From the NCBI RefSeq assembly GCF_022531965.1, contig NZ_CP092831.1:5241001-5305000 (forward strand): a stretch of 64,000 nucleotides of DNA, read 5' to 3'. A program made the translations under genes and the position numbers. Shown here in pieces: positions 35,801 through 44,864 of this stretch. Within the stretch, counting starts at the first letter, position 1. Each line of letters begins with the position of its first letter. The notes under the pieces are model-generated. The model was not told the DNA's origin, searched no databases, and saw only the letters and a list, made by a program, of their open reading frames with translations. This DNA is from Paenibacillus peoriae (GTDB lineage Bacteria; Bacillota; Bacilli; Paenibacillales; Paenibacillaceae).

Positions 35801-36831
35801 TCTGAAGGTACAGTCACCTGAAATGGATATACTTTATAACCATTTGATGTAACCACATTTGCAGTATCAATTGTGGCATCAACTCCAGTCGCACTACCCA
35901 CAGCGCTACCATTGTTACTCACATCGGTAAAACGCGCATTGATTGTGGCAACTCCTGGATCGGTTGGACCGCCTGGCACCAAAACATTACCTTTTAAAAC
36001 CACACCACTTGTAGACGATACGGTAAAGTCAGGCGAAGTGGTCAGATCGGCAGAAACATTCCCATCCTTGTTCAAGGTCAAATCAGAGAATTCCGGTTTT
36101 CCCGTATAAATCGTAATTTCACGTGTAACTGTAAGAGCCTGAGTTCCGTTATTCACTTTAATATTCACTATATTTTTACCTGGACTGAGTACAACACTAC
36201 CTGTTAGTTTATAGCCAGTGTAAGAGGATACATTATACGTATTACTGCTTTTTGCAGACGTAAGCGTTACACTGTCGGCATTAGGCGCCGTACCTTGAAT
36301 GACTACTTTAACATCATCCGTACCGCTATTGCGAGCGTCTGTTAACACAGCTGTCTGGTTCTCTACTAATTGTTCTGTTTCACCATTCAGCGTAGCAGAC
36401 AGATCATAAACCTTGGGTCCATCCTGGTACTCTACGTAAATAGAATCCTTCATCTCAGCCGAGTTTTGGCTACTTTGGAATGTAATTCGGTTCAAACCAG
36501 GAAACAGTTTGATGTCTGTAATTTGAAGTGTAGAGCCACTGACCGTAATTCCGCCTTTTTGACTCTCATTTTTATTCACCACATTAAGGGTCGTTCCATT
36601 TTTAGAGAGCTGGAATACACTATATGATATCGTGCTTCCGTTCACTCCGTTAATCGTACCGTTAACTGTAATACGGTCGGTGTTCACCGATCTGGCCGAA
36701 TCCGCATCATACTTCTCATTTGGAAAAATGAAATAAGTTCCTGTCGCAGCATGAGCCGTACCTACCAGGGCCGCCGGCACCAAGCCAATGATGAGACCAA
36801 CCGTCAGCAACATGGATAGCAATCGTTTCAA
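32812..36831 (-). CDS. SLH-domain surface / S-layer protein
   Basis: 1339 residues from TTG 36831, which has AAAGGAGGA 7 bases upstream; the signal peptide then reads MKRLLSMLLTVGLIIG ... GTAHA. The long central part (about 30-1130) is a series of beta-rich, Ig-like modules with Ser/Thr/Asn/Lys/Asp-rich linkers. The last ~190 residues are three SLH domains, with YSDVIKHKYARDYIEAILAKG, the TRAE-like motifs KRGE (first), TRQD (second) and LRGD (third), and FKDADKIDYYAQASVLAIAKKG. SLH domains bind pyruvylated secondary wall polymer. The genes for that polymer (csaB, tagA, tagO) follow upstream, which supports this anchoring mode. Confidence 0.92.
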   Translation of the reverse strand: MKRLLSMLLTVGLIIGLVPAALVGTAHAATGTYFIFPNEKYDADSARSVNTDRITVNGTINGVNGSTISYSVFQLSKNGTTLNVVNKNESQKGGITVSGSTLQITDIKLFPGLNRITFQSSQNSAEMKDSIYVEYQDGPKVYDLSATLNGETEQLVENQTAVLTDARNSGTDDVKVVIQGTAPNADSVTLTSAKSSNTYNVSSYTGYKLTGSVVLSPGKNIVNIKVNNGTQALTVTREITIYTGKPEFSDLTLNKDGNVSADLTTSPDFTVSSTSGVVLKGNVLVPGGPTDPGVATINARFTDVSNNGSAVGSATGVDATIDTANVVTSNGYKVYPFQVTVPSEAVIDHLTRASLGITYTDSSTPPAPSAVQFTLRSSTQPYIDDINYLPDFNNQLLSRIKGSGSDQAAAIDEALKLTGSSMKNKTTDAPSVPVGMEFIVVNGAPSSISELSGVSVHTVGSPQDVIRTINGKSTQVKKIVAYVDTVPKEGQNVLNFYLNGDSTKLIKATVNLLQGPFMKYDTIYDGQQIPLNTSSSNLNTYKLTQLGYFKGKLLDVSNAADIHYTGSNRNVFLYVNNVLVDLDGSGADFKLAASSETAAANALANGNNEIKFVYKPGIEYSNTVKVNFTQTNIPVIPVPNTQGIIPFTPVSGLSNTPKYSEIAPKSKDANFTKVDDTNYNTSLKNINVFGTFSIADLGKADQVNGSLSDIANKDQYILEIKGSDDSEVNWTLSNEFFSAEDAKTTYNSGSTTDKFTNKDLKDLLVYYHPDKKYFSFVLKNQTISQDGTPVAYNITLYNSGKSGPFATFRLQVSGQSTSFDILRPLPEKRIVNQNFVQVVVNAGNADSVMVGKEKAVQEGFDSDYDGTVDYPSTYKAIVTGLKANKDNKIDVVVTVGKEKLKQTITVKYVPTNIPGEQYMEAMKTSHKVFDGNLTLAFAKGTSLIRRDYDQPQQFKNQVFSGHTLYFAIANSEDGVVDRHEFETEKALSDMRSLIADGSRYFNRDFPSRFTKSSPVFWIDPGTADDIKTDAYDPVTYGADPYQLANKSQNDSSKIKNFYWRDPSNELVPSKRATLTLTYDSSIAQDAGKQMSVFYFDSDLKDWQNIGGVVDPKKHTIKVPFDRFGYYVVAKVGETYSDVIKHKYARDYIEAILAKGVMNPMDPINSFGPDSYIKRGEFTSMIVKGLQIPLNFSGAKHFDDVSIPNTISADALYDYRYIETAARAGIVKGSQPRIFMPEDVITRQDAAVIIAKALNLKLETDHDKIMKNLSKTFKDADKIDYYAQASVLAIAKKGFITGSPVDASDLKKGYMFNPTSLTLRGDAAIIVAKVMADKKLLPKI

Positions 36832-36961
36832 ATCATTGTCCTCCTTTGATTCTGTCGCACCTTGGGGTACGTAATCATTCAATACTTTTTTTATCGGTAG
36901 TAAACATACAAAAAATTAGTAAATTCTCAAAAAAGGAGGGAGTTTTTTTACAGCAAACATC

Positions 36962-37008
36962 AAAAAAGCCTTCAAACCCGCGGTATACCGCCAAGCTTGA
37001 AGGCTTAC
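36962..37008 (-). terminator. Terminator after tagO
   Basis: AAGCCTTCAA pairs with TTGAAGGCTT, with inner pairing of GGCGGTATACCGC, followed by TTTTTTG on the minus strand. It separates tagO from the SLH gene. Confidence 0.9.
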
Positions 37009-37021
37009 TTTTAAATTAAAA

Positions 37022-38152
37022 TTATAATTTCGAACGCGTCTGGGAATCTGGCTTAGCCAACAACCGAATCAGTGTGTTAATAACTGGGCGTTTGGTTTTG
37101 CCAACAAGACCAATAACCTCTGCACCGATCTGTAGGAAGAACATCATAATACAAATCACGACAAAGGTAACCCAGTTCGCTTCATTAAGCGCAGCAGACG
37201 ATTGAATCACGGCCAATACACCGAAAAATGCAGCAATACCGTAGATAATCAACACCGTCTGTCTGTGACTGAAACCTAGTTCGCGTAGGCAGTGATGCAA
37301 ATGACCTTTATCCGGAGAGAAAATCGGTTTTTTCTGCAACTTGCGACGAATGATAGCAAAGAATGTATCTGACAATGGTACACCGATAATAATCAATGGC
37401 GTAATAAAAGATACGATAGCAATTTGCTTGAAACCAAGCATGGATAGCATGGCCAGACAGAAACCTAAAAATAATGACCCTGTATCACCCATAAATATTT
37501 TTGCAGGATGAAAGTTAAAAAATAGGAATCCGATAATACTGCCCAGCAGCACAAGACAAAGCATAGCTACCATGTAATTACCCATCAATATCGACATCAC
37601 AAAAATAGTTCCAATCGCAATGCCTGAGACACCTGCAGCCAGTCCATCCAGACCGTCAATCAAATTGATGGCATTCGTTACACCTACGATCCAAAAAATC
37701 GTAAGTGGAATGGAAATCCAGCTTTCCAAAGATGAGTATGCATCCTGAAAAGGTACATTTACAAAATCTACACGAATATCAAAAGCAAACACGACCATAC
37801 ACGCAACGGCAATTTGAGCCAAAAATTTCAATTTTGCATTGAGATCGAAACGATCATCGAGAGCACCAATCAGTGTAATCAGCGTACCGCCAATCAGAAA
37901 GGCTGCGATAAAGTTAATATCCCGAGAGGACAGCATTCCGTCAGGCACAAAAGGTAACACCGCCAATAAGGACAACAGAAATGCCAAGAAAATCCCCAGT
38001 CCGCCAAGACGCGGCATAATTCGGGTATGTACTTTTCGGGCATTCGGTACATCGACGGCTCCAACCTTCACAGCGAATTTCTTGACGAGCGGTGTCAGTA
38101 ACAGCGCAAGTCCCAGTGCCATGATGAACCCAATAATATAGATCAATAACAT
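37022..38152 (-). CDS. tagO: Undecaprenyl-phosphate GlcNAc-1-phosphate transferase (TagO/WecA family)
   Basis: A 376-residue integral membrane enzyme with about 10-11 helices. The family motifs are PNARKVHTRIMPRLGG (cytoplasmic loop 1), LIDGLDGLAAG with the Asp-rich catalytic site, and FNFHPAKIFMGDTGSLFLGF. It joins GlcNAc-1-phosphate to undecaprenyl phosphate, the first step of teichoic acid or secondary wall polymer synthesis. The next enzyme, TagA, is encoded just upstream, giving a polymer pathway with csaB. Confidence 0.93.
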   Translation of the reverse strand: MLLIYIIGFIMALGLALLLTPLVKKFAVKVGAVDVPNARKVHTRIMPRLGGLGIFLAFLLSLLAVLPFVPDGMLSSRDINFIAAFLIGGTLITLIGALDDRFDLNAKLKFLAQIAVACMVVFAFDIRVDFVNVPFQDAYSSLESWISIPLTIFWIVGVTNAINLIDGLDGLAAGVSGIAIGTIFVMSILMGNYMVAMLCLVLLGSIIGFLFFNFHPAKIFMGDTGSLFLGFCLAMLSMLGFKQIAIVSFITPLIIIGVPLSDTFFAIIRRKLQKKPIFSPDKGHLHHCLRELGFSHRQTVLIIYGIAAFFGVLAVIQSSAALNEANWVTFVVICIMMFFLQIGAEVIGLVGKTKRPVINTLIRLLAKPDSQTRSKL

Positions 38153-38288
38153 TTGATCATTCGACCCCCAATTTTAAAGCAATCCCTTTTCAGATGTAAC
38201 CGCATTGAATTATACTCTGATCAAAAATAAATACCAAGCTTCATATTCTGGCAAATTAGCGGGTTTTGGAGGCAGTTCAAGCTATTTA

Positions 38289-39062
38289 TCACACTTTTGT
38301 GACGTTTTCTTTTTCGCGCATCACTTTCGCGGCGAATTTCGGCAGCGCAAGCATTCTTTTGTAACGGCTTGGCTCTTTGAGGAGTCTATATAACCATTCA
38401 GCCCGTAGCTTTTGAAACAATTTAGGTGCGCGTTTGGTTCTGCCTGATATAACATCGAAGCTGCCGCCAACCCCCATCATCACCGGTACACCCAACTTTT
38501 CCTTATATTTACCAATCCAGGGTTCCTGTGTGTCCGCTCCACGTGCTACAAACAATAAATCAGGATTTGCTTCACGAATAGCTGCAATTACGGCTTCATC
38601 CTCTTTTGGTCCAAAAAAACCATCACGCTTGCCACAAACCGTAATTGCGGGATAAAGCTCATGTACCCGCTTTGCGGTGGCTTGAATCACCTCAGATGTT
38701 GATCCCAGTAAATAAACCTTCCAATGATAGTTTTCGCCAGCTGCAAGTAATTCATGTAACAAGTCAAAGCCCGCTACACGCTCAGGTACAGGATGTCCTA
38801 CATAGTTTGCAGCCCACACTACGCCGGTCCCATCCGGGACAATCAGCTCCGCCTGTTTCATAACGTTCATGTACACTGGATCTTCCAATGCTGCCATTAC
38901 CATTATCGGATTGGCAGTGATCACTTGATGGGGCCGGCGAGACTCCACTGCTTGAATTAATACATTTAATGTATCTTTCATATTAAGCCTTGATACCGGA
39001 ACACCGAAAATCGGGACGGTAGGCACATTCGTAACCTTATCAACTGTCACTGTATCCATCAT
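38289..39062 (-). CDS. tagA: WecG/TagA/CpsF-family N-acetylmannosaminyltransferase
   Basis: About 257 residues; the ATG at 39062 overlaps the csaB stop (ATGA), so the two are coupled. An in-frame GTG lies at 39074 without a ribosome site. The motifs are TVPIFGVPVSRLNM, HQVITANPIMVMAALEDP, IVPDGTGVVWAA and LFVARGADTQEPWI, typical of the family. In the pathway it adds ManNAc to lipid-linked GlcNAc. Together with tagO, mnaA (61783) and csaB it can build the 4,6-pyruvyl-ManNAc-GlcNAc type polymer to which SLH proteins bind. Confidence 0.92.
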   Translation of the reverse strand: MMDTVTVDKVTNVPTVPIFGVPVSRLNMKDTLNVLIQAVESRRPHQVITANPIMVMAALEDPVYMNVMKQAELIVPDGTGVVWAANYVGHPVPERVAGFDLLHELLAAGENYHWKVYLLGSTSEVIQATAKRVHELYPAITVCGKRDGFFGPKEDEAVIAAIREANPDLLFVARGADTQEPWIGKYKEKLGVPVMMGVGGSFDVISGRTKRAPKLFQKLRAEWLYRLLKEPSRYKRMLALPKFAAKVMREKENVTKV

Positions 39063-40195
39063 CCTTTGCGACACAAGTAATTAACGATATGCTGCGCCGG
39101 TAAGCGAGCCTCACTTTTTAACAAAGCAATGGCCGCTCCCTGGCTCTCGATCCATTGACTTCGCTGATCCAGCAACCGCATAGACTCATTAGCCAGTTTT
39201 TGTCCATCCATTGCCTCTGTAGTGCCTACAGGCTGGCTACCGACACGGCTGAGGAAATGATCAATTTTAGGATCATAGGATATCCCCAACGGAGGCACCT
39301 GATGGGATGCTGCATAGATCAAGCTGTGTAATCGCATCCCGATCATCAAACTGCAACGACTCACTTCCAAAAGCATCTGTTGAGGATCGGTGACTTGATC
39401 ACACATGCTTACAAGGCTTCCCGTCCCCCTAATATCCCCCAACAAATCCATTACCATCCTTGAAGCCTGCTCGTCATCAGGCAGATGAAAAGGTAAAAAA
39501 CGTAAGTGTACACGGCGCTCAGCAGCTAATTTTTTTAAGCCCTCCGCGATAGCCTTCAAATCGCGGCGTTCCTTATCCCAGTAACGTACAGATACGCCAA
39601 CGATCGGGGGTTGATCCTGATCAGTCTCAGTTGCTGCTTTATGCAGCTCGGAACCTCGGGGTAATGGAAGCCCCATTACCGGATCAGGAACAACTTCGAC
39701 AACCGGGTTCTTTAGTTTCATAGTATCCAGTAGTGCGGCAGACTGCTCATCTCTTACAGAAACATATTCACAGCGCTGAAACACAGAACGGATCATAGGA
39801 TAAAATATCTTCCGTTGTACTGGACCAATGCCCTGAGCATATACAAACGTCGGCTTTCCAGCCCATTGGGCCAGTTTCAGAATCGCCAGATAATACGGAA
39901 TACTTTTAGGGCTTGTTGCATCCTGGAGCAGACTCCCGCCGCCACTTATTAGCCCATCGCTGTTTTTAATCGCTCTACGAACTTCCCCCAAACTCATCCG
40001 CGGTACAGCTTCTACTCCGTACATTTTCTGTGTCCAAGCAGGGTCAGAAGATAGAACAACAGGCTTGACCGTGATACCCGCCTGACGGCTCTCCTCCTCT
40101 AAAGCTGTCAAAATCGACTTGAGCACCGCCTCATCCCCACTATTGTGAAAGCCGTAATAACCCGAGATGATTATCGTTTGAGCTGTGGTGACCAT
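39059..40195 (-). CDS. csaB: CsaB, polysaccharide pyruvyl transferase
   Basis: 378 residues from ATG 40195, just after GGAAGAA. It has the polysaccharide pyruvyl transferase fold: IIISGYYGFHNSGDEAVL at the N-terminus, LISGGGSLLQDATSPKS, and the C-terminal HSLIYAASHQVPPLGISYDPKI. In B. anthracis and Paenibacillus CsaB adds the pyruvate ketal to ManNAc of the wall polymer, which SLH domains need for binding. Its overlaps are 25 bases with the DUF5693 gene upstream and 4 bases with tagA downstream. Confidence 0.95.
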   Translation of the reverse strand: MVTTAQTIIISGYYGFHNSGDEAVLKSILTALEEESRQAGITVKPVVLSSDPAWTQKMYGVEAVPRMSLGEVRRAIKNSDGLISGGGSLLQDATSPKSIPYYLAILKLAQWAGKPTFVYAQGIGPVQRKIFYPMIRSVFQRCEYVSVRDEQSAALLDTMKLKNPVVEVVPDPVMGLPLPRGSELHKAATETDQDQPPIVGVSVRYWDKERRDLKAIAEGLKKLAAERRVHLRFLPFHLPDDEQASRMVMDLLGDIRGTGSLVSMCDQVTDPQQMLLEVSRCSLMIGMRLHSLIYAASHQVPPLGISYDPKIDHFLSRVGSQPVGTTEAMDGQKLANESMRLLDQRSQWIESQGAAIALLKSEARLPAQHIVNYLCRKG

Positions 40196-42186
40196 TTCTT
40201 CCAACACCCTTCCAGCACTTGCCACACGACAATTGCGATGATTCCCAGCACCAGACCGAAGCCCAATCCTAACAGCCCGCGACTAAGCGACAGTGCCGCT
40301 GGAGAGTGAATGTGAGCAAAGGTATCCACCATAGAGGCTTGACCAATAGCAGCTATAATCAGCAAATAGATTGCTTTGCGATATTTCAAACTCAAGAACG
40401 CTCCTGCAATAAACAGTGGGTGAGCCATCAAAAATTCCTTATTGCGTGGACGTACACCAAACGCATTTTCAAGGAAGTTCCGGAATGCCAGCTCCGTATT
40501 CGACACTGTGCCCGCATTTCCAGTACGAGTCAAATAGTAATAACCTGCGGCTGCGATAACAGCCAGTGCGATCACCCACAATACAGTAATCGGCGTACGT
40601 AGCAGCTTGGAAATTTCCTCTCGTATAGAAACGCCACGATAAAAGAAAATATATATCGCTGCCAAGAAGATCGGCAGAATGTGAAGCAAGCTTACACCTC
40701 TGAATTGGTTCAGCACAAGGCTGTAAGCAATACTATTCAACAGAGCAATAACAAATGGTACTGCAGCCAGCGACAAAATCGCTGTCCGTACGTACAGTAT
40801 AAGCGTTTGAATCAAACGCTGACCTGCAGAAAGTTCAGACCCCTGTTCACGTTTAATTCTAATCGTGTGCACAGCAATGATCATTGCAACCGTTGGTCCG
40901 CTAATCGCCGCGAGTAGGGCTAGACCTTGCTCCATCAAGCTGGAGTTCAAAACATAAAGTCCTGCTGAACCTACCAAACCGAGTGCAAATGCCAGCAAAG
41001 TCAATGCCGGGACGAAATAGGACACCATAATGGAGAAGAATGCCAGTGCACCTAGTACGACAATCATTTTCAGATAGCGCTGAATGGACGAATCGACTAC
41101 TTGGAATGGTTCAGCCTGTCCGAGTTCAAACCCCTTTTTCTCCATCCGTTGTACAGCGTTACCCGGCTTGTCCAAGCTGTGGATCAGGTTATCTACCGAA
41201 TCCTTCACCTTGGCTTCAGCAATACTACGGCTAGGCGCGGTATTCAGATACAACATGCGAATATTACGATCCTTGGTAGCCAGAGCAAAACGATCGGCCA
41301 ACGTTTCCACATCCAGCGTTGCATCTTTATCGCTCAATGAGTATAAACGCACAACGTTATAGTGGATATCGTAAGCGAGCTTATTGAAGCCTGCTTGCGG
41401 TTTTTTTAAGTTTTCGATAGCAGCTAGGCCAATATCGTATTTGTTCAGCAATTTAGCAAATGCCGCTAAGCTATGCTCTTTCTCGTTATCGGTGAAGCCT
41501 TTGACTGAATCACCTTCAAACAAAATGCGTTTTACACCATTCTGCTGAAAGGAAGCAAGCATCTCTTCTGTCAACTCCTGGTTGTAAGGAAGACTGTCGC
41601 TCATCCGTGGAACAATAAAAAATCCTTTGCTCCGAAGCTGCTTCATCGCAATCGGGTCAGGCTGCATGGGCTTGAGGTACGCATCCTCTGGAGATGTTTC
41701 CACAACTAACCCTTCCTGTCCCTGATAAGTCCAAGGTTTTACATTTATGTCCAGGCTTGTAAACGTACGTAAAATTAACGGCTTTAATGCCTCCGCATTT
41801 TCTTTGTCAGCAAAAACAATATACGTAAAATTCTCATTTGCAGGTGAAAGCCGTTTTTCCATATCGGCAATGTTCTGAGTCGTATAGGTTACGACACGGC
41901 CCGCTTTACGGAAATCATCCAACGTACTTTCATACATCGCCATGCTGTTCACACCCGCTTGCTGTAAGCGGTCAAGCTGCTCATTCAGATAGTCCTGCGG
42001 ATGAGCCTGATACGAGGCTGCCTCCGTCAAATCCCGATAATCGAATACAATCTCTACTTTTTTACTCGAGGATTCTGTCTTCACACGATCGGCGATGACT
42101 GGAATGGAAGCCAGCAAGCCGACAGCCACCAAAATCCATAACCATTTTCGAGAAGCCGTATTCCAATATTGCCATTTCTGATACAC
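40171..42186 (-). CDS. DUF5693-family membrane protein
   Basis: About 671 residues. One N-terminal transmembrane segment (WILVAVGLLASIPVIA) is followed by a large extracytoplasmic domain (about 35-370) with alternating strands and helices, then a C-terminal block of about eight to ten membrane helices. The start is GTG 42186, 7 bases after AAGGAGG; TTG 42189 is possible but too close. In this family the gene is almost always upstream of csaB, which supports a role in making, pyruvylating or exporting the wall polymer. The precise function is unknown. Confidence 0.85.
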   Translation of the reverse strand: MYQKWQYWNTASRKWLWILVAVGLLASIPVIADRVKTESSSKKVEIVFDYRDLTEAASYQAHPQDYLNEQLDRLQQAGVNSMAMYESTLDDFRKAGRVVTYTTQNIADMEKRLSPANENFTYIVFADKENAEALKPLILRTFTSLDINVKPWTYQGQEGLVVETSPEDAYLKPMQPDPIAMKQLRSKGFFIVPRMSDSLPYNQELTEEMLASFQQNGVKRILFEGDSVKGFTDNEKEHSLAAFAKLLNKYDIGLAAIENLKKPQAGFNKLAYDIHYNVVRLYSLSDKDATLDVETLADRFALATKDRNIRMLYLNTAPSRSIAEAKVKDSVDNLIHSLDKPGNAVQRMEKKGFELGQAEPFQVVDSSIQRYLKMIVVLGALAFFSIMVSYFVPALTLLAFALGLVGSAGLYVLNSSLMEQGLALLAAISGPTVAMIIAVHTIRIKREQGSELSAGQRLIQTLILYVRTAILSLAAVPFVIALLNSIAYSLVLNQFRGVSLLHILPIFLAAIYIFFYRGVSIREEISKLLRTPITVLWVIALAVIAAAGYYYLTRTGNAGTVSNTELAFRNFLENAFGVRPRNKEFLMAHPLFIAGAFLSLKYRKAIYLLIIAAIGQASMVDTFAHIHSPAALSLSRGLLGLGFGLVLGIIAIVVWQVLEGCWKKWSPQLKR

Positions 42187-42208
42187 CAAAGAACCTCCTT
42201 AATATTCG

Positions 42209-42287
42209 GGATTTTGCAAAATTCAATGCTGCCCACCTTGTCGTACTCAACCTTTTGGTAGGTCACTCATTGAATTTTGCAAAATCC
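42209..42287. repeat. Perfect 20-bp inverted repeat upstream of the DUF5693 gene
   Basis: Two 20-base arms (42209-42228 and 42268-42287), perfect inverted copies starting GGATTTTGCAAAAT, flank a 39-base loop. The core ATTTTGCAAAAT of each arm is itself a palindrome. The element lies about 10 bases upstream of the DUF5693 ribosome site, so it is in the leader or promoter area. It could be a small mobile element, a protein-binding site pair or an mRNA structure. Confidence 0.7.
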
Positions 42288-42350
42288 TCCGTTGCCGGAA
42301 TAAGCCTATTTTCCCAAAGCCTCTTCCAGGTTATTCTGCAATACAGAAAT

Positions 42351-42387
42351 GACCTCCACGGCGTACTGCCCTTTGCCGTGAGAGGTC
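42351..42387. terminator. Hairpin downstream of pgcA
   Basis: GACCTC-CACGGC pairs with GCCGTG-A-GAGGTC around a 12-base loop, one base bulged. It lies 60 bases after pgcA; the following T-run is weak, so terminator function is likely but not certain. Confidence 0.55.
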
Positions 42388-42445
42388 ACCGATTACTATA
42401 TCTTATCCAATTACCTTAACCTATTCTATTATAAAGGGATTTTTC

Positions 42446-44164
42446 TCAAGCGTCTACGCGAGCCATAACAGCATCGACCAGGTGGCTGATTCTTTGCTCC
42501 GCGTCTGACAGCGAGGAACCGCGTACCGCAAAGTATACTTTGATTTTCGGCTCTGTTCCCGAAGGGCGCAGGCAAAACCACGAACCGTCCTCCAGTAAGA
42601 ATTTGAGTACATTTTCCTGTGGAAGACCGTCCAGACCTTGTGAGTAGTCCAGTACCTTATCTACCTTCACGCCTGCAATCTCTTGAGGCGCGTTGCTACG
42701 CCAATCGGTCATTTTGCCCTGAATCTGTGCTACTCCATCCTTACCCTTAAGAGTACGAGACTCCAGCTTCTCAAGGAAGTAGCCAAACTGCTCGTACAGC
42801 TCTTGTAAAACATCATAGAGCGTCTTACCTTGTGTGCTGTAATAAGCAGCAGCTTCAGCGATCAGCATAGCCGCCAAGACAGCATCCTTATCGCGAGCGT
42901 AATTCCCTGCCAAATAACCATAGCTCTCTTCATAGCCAAACAAGTAGGTGTACTCGCCAGTTTGGTCAAACTGGTTCATTTTCTCGCCAATATACTTGAA
43001 GCCAGTTAGCGTGTTAAACACGGTTGCTCCAAAATGTTCGGCAATAACTGCACCCATTTCGCTGGTTACGATGGTTTTGATAACAGCCCCATTATTCGGA
43101 AGCTTGCCTGTTTCTTTCAGCTGATTCAATAAGTAGTAAACCATGATCGCACCAGACTGATTACCGGACAATACTACATATTCGCCATCACGGTTTTTCA
43201 CAACTGCACCCATACGGTCAGCATCAGGGTCTGTTCCGATCAACAGATCTGCACCAATTTTCTCACCTAGCGCAATTGCCAGTTTAAACGCATCGCGTTC
43301 TTCCGGGTTTGGCGACTTAACAGTCGAAAATTCAGCATCTGGCAGCTCTTGCTCAGGTACAATATGCACCTGTTCAAAGCCGATTTTCTCCAGTACACGA
43401 CGAACCGGTACATTTCCAGTGCCATGGAGAGGCGTAAACACAACTTTGAAGTTTTTGCCTGGTCCGGCTGCAATCAGCTCACGGTTCACACTCACACTGG
43501 CTACCGTATCTACAAACGCTTCATCTTCCTCTTCTCCAAGCCAAACCAACAATCCCTGTGCCTCTGCTTCCTCACGTGTCAGACTGCGAATGTCAGCAAA
43601 AGAAGGAACCTCACGGATATAACTAATTACCTGTTCAGCCTGATCAGGAACAAGCTGACCCCCTTCATCGTTGTATACCTTGTATCCATTATACTCAGGA
43701 GGATTGTGACTGGCTGTTACAACGATCCCTCCACTGGCTCCCAAATGACGTACACTAAACGAAAGCTGTGGCGTTGGACGCAAGGAAGGGAACAACTTAG
43801 CCACGATACCATTGCCTGCCAGCACCAAAGCTGCATCCAGAGCAAACTCTGGCGAAAAGTGACGCGAATCATGTGCAATAACAACCGAAGGTTTGCCTTC
43901 TTTACCAGCATGCTGTTCTAAAATATAGCGAGCCAACCCTTGAGTCGCACGTCCGATGACGTAACGGTTCATCCGGTTACTCCCTGCTCCGATCACTCCA
44001 CGCAGACCGCCTGTGCCAAATTCCAGCTCTTTGTAAAAGCGATCCTCCAGTTCCTGCTCGTTGCCTTCCAATGCGCGCAACTCCTGTTTGGTTTCTTCAT
44101 CAATATAAGGGTCTTGCAGCCAGCTCTCAATGCCTTCTAATGCTTTTTTACTCAACTGCGTCAT
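42446..44164 (-). CDS. pgcA: Phosphoglucomutase / phosphomannomutase (PgcA-like)
   Basis: 572 residues with the alpha-D-phosphohexomutase layout. Substrate and metal sites are FGTGGLRGVIGAGSNRMN (about 48-65), the catalytic phospho-serine loop VVTASHNPPEYNGYKVY (about 141-157), the Mg-binding GTDPDADRMG (about 309-318), the sugar-binding loop FGYEESYGYLAG (about 408-419), and the phosphate-binding RPSGTEPKIKVYF (about 534-546). It interconverts glucose-6-P and glucose-1-P for UDP-glucose and surface polymer synthesis. It is monocistronic with a hairpin after it. Confidence 0.95.
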   Translation of the reverse strand: MTQLSKKALEGIESWLQDPYIDEETKQELRALEGNEQELEDRFYKELEFGTGGLRGVIGAGSNRMNRYVIGRATQGLARYILEQHAGKEGKPSVVIAHDSRHFSPEFALDAALVLAGNGIVAKLFPSLRPTPQLSFSVRHLGASGGIVVTASHNPPEYNGYKVYNDEGGQLVPDQAEQVISYIREVPSFADIRSLTREEAEAQGLLVWLGEEEDEAFVDTVASVSVNRELIAAGPGKNFKVVFTPLHGTGNVPVRRVLEKIGFEQVHIVPEQELPDAEFSTVKSPNPEERDAFKLAIALGEKIGADLLIGTDPDADRMGAVVKNRDGEYVVLSGNQSGAIMVYYLLNQLKETGKLPNNGAVIKTIVTSEMGAVIAEHFGATVFNTLTGFKYIGEKMNQFDQTGEYTYLFGYEESYGYLAGNYARDKDAVLAAMLIAEAAAYYSTQGKTLYDVLQELYEQFGYFLEKLESRTLKGKDGVAQIQGKMTDWRSNAPQEIAGVKVDKVLDYSQGLDGLPQENVLKFLLEDGSWFCLRPSGTEPKIKVYFAVRGSSLSDAEQRISHLVDAVMARVDA

Positions 44165-44262
44165 ACGGAATTTCCCCTCTCCATTTTTGGTTTATCAAAA
44201 CAGGATTTCTATGTACACTTGCACTCGGTTCAGACCTCGTGCTTATGTCGGAAGAGCTTTAT

Positions 44263-44709
44263 TTATTGGGGAGGGTCAGATAAAGCAAACATAATTTCGC
44301 CCTCAGCTACTACCGTATCGCCTACTTTAGCCGTAGCTTTCCCTTTGCCAAATGCGCCTTTGGAACGAGTGATTTCCACTTCAAGCGTCAACGTATCCCC
44401 AGGAACCACCTGTCCTCGGAAACGGAAACCATCCAATCCTGCCAAGAATCCGATTTTGCCACGATTGCTCTCTAGGTGCAGTAATGCGACTGCCCCAACT
44501 TGAGCCAGTGCTTCGGTAATCAACACACCAGGCATAACGGGATACCCCGGAAAATGTCCAATGAAATGAGGCTCATTCATCGTTACATTTTTAATACCTA
44601 CTGCTCTTTTCCCTTCCTCCAGCTCAATAATACGATCCACCAATAAAAATGGCGCTCGATGTGGGATAATCTCCTGAATTTGATTAACATCCAATTGCAA
44701 TTTGTCCAT
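44263..44709 (-). CDS. fabZ: FabZ, (3R)-hydroxyacyl-ACP dehydratase
   Basis: 148 residues with the hot-dog fold. The active-site helix is [26 protein letters not shown], with His in PHFIGHFPG and the acidic residue in LITEALAQ. It removes water from hydroxyacyl-ACP in fatty acid synthesis. The ribosome site is GGGAGGAG. In Bacilli fabZ (ywpB) lies near flhO/flhP, as here. The interval upstream holds several hairpins and repeats. Confidence 0.96.
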   Translation of the reverse strand: MDKLQLDVNQIQEIIPHRAPFLLVDRIIELEEGKRAVGIKNVTMNEPHFIGHFPGYPVMPGVLITEALAQVGAVALLHLESNRGKIGFLAGLDGFRFRGQVVPGDTLTLEVEITRSKGAFGKGKATAKVGDTVVAEGEIMFALSDPPQ

Positions 44710-44864
44710 TTACCTTAATAACTCCTCCCGCTTGCAGGTCTGACTCTGTATCAATCATGAGTTACTGCAAGCATAATATTACCCCGCCTACGCTGTATAA
44801 AAACAGCTCTTGGCGGCAACAATGTTAGATATCCTTCACCTACTGCAGAAGTGGAGGTTGAGAT

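Noticed and set aside
42310..42391. A 27-codon minus-strand frame (VTSHGKGQYAVEV...) after pgcA
   Set aside because: It coincides with a strong hairpin at 42351-42387 and lacks a ribosome site; the apparent protein-like character is probably by chance.
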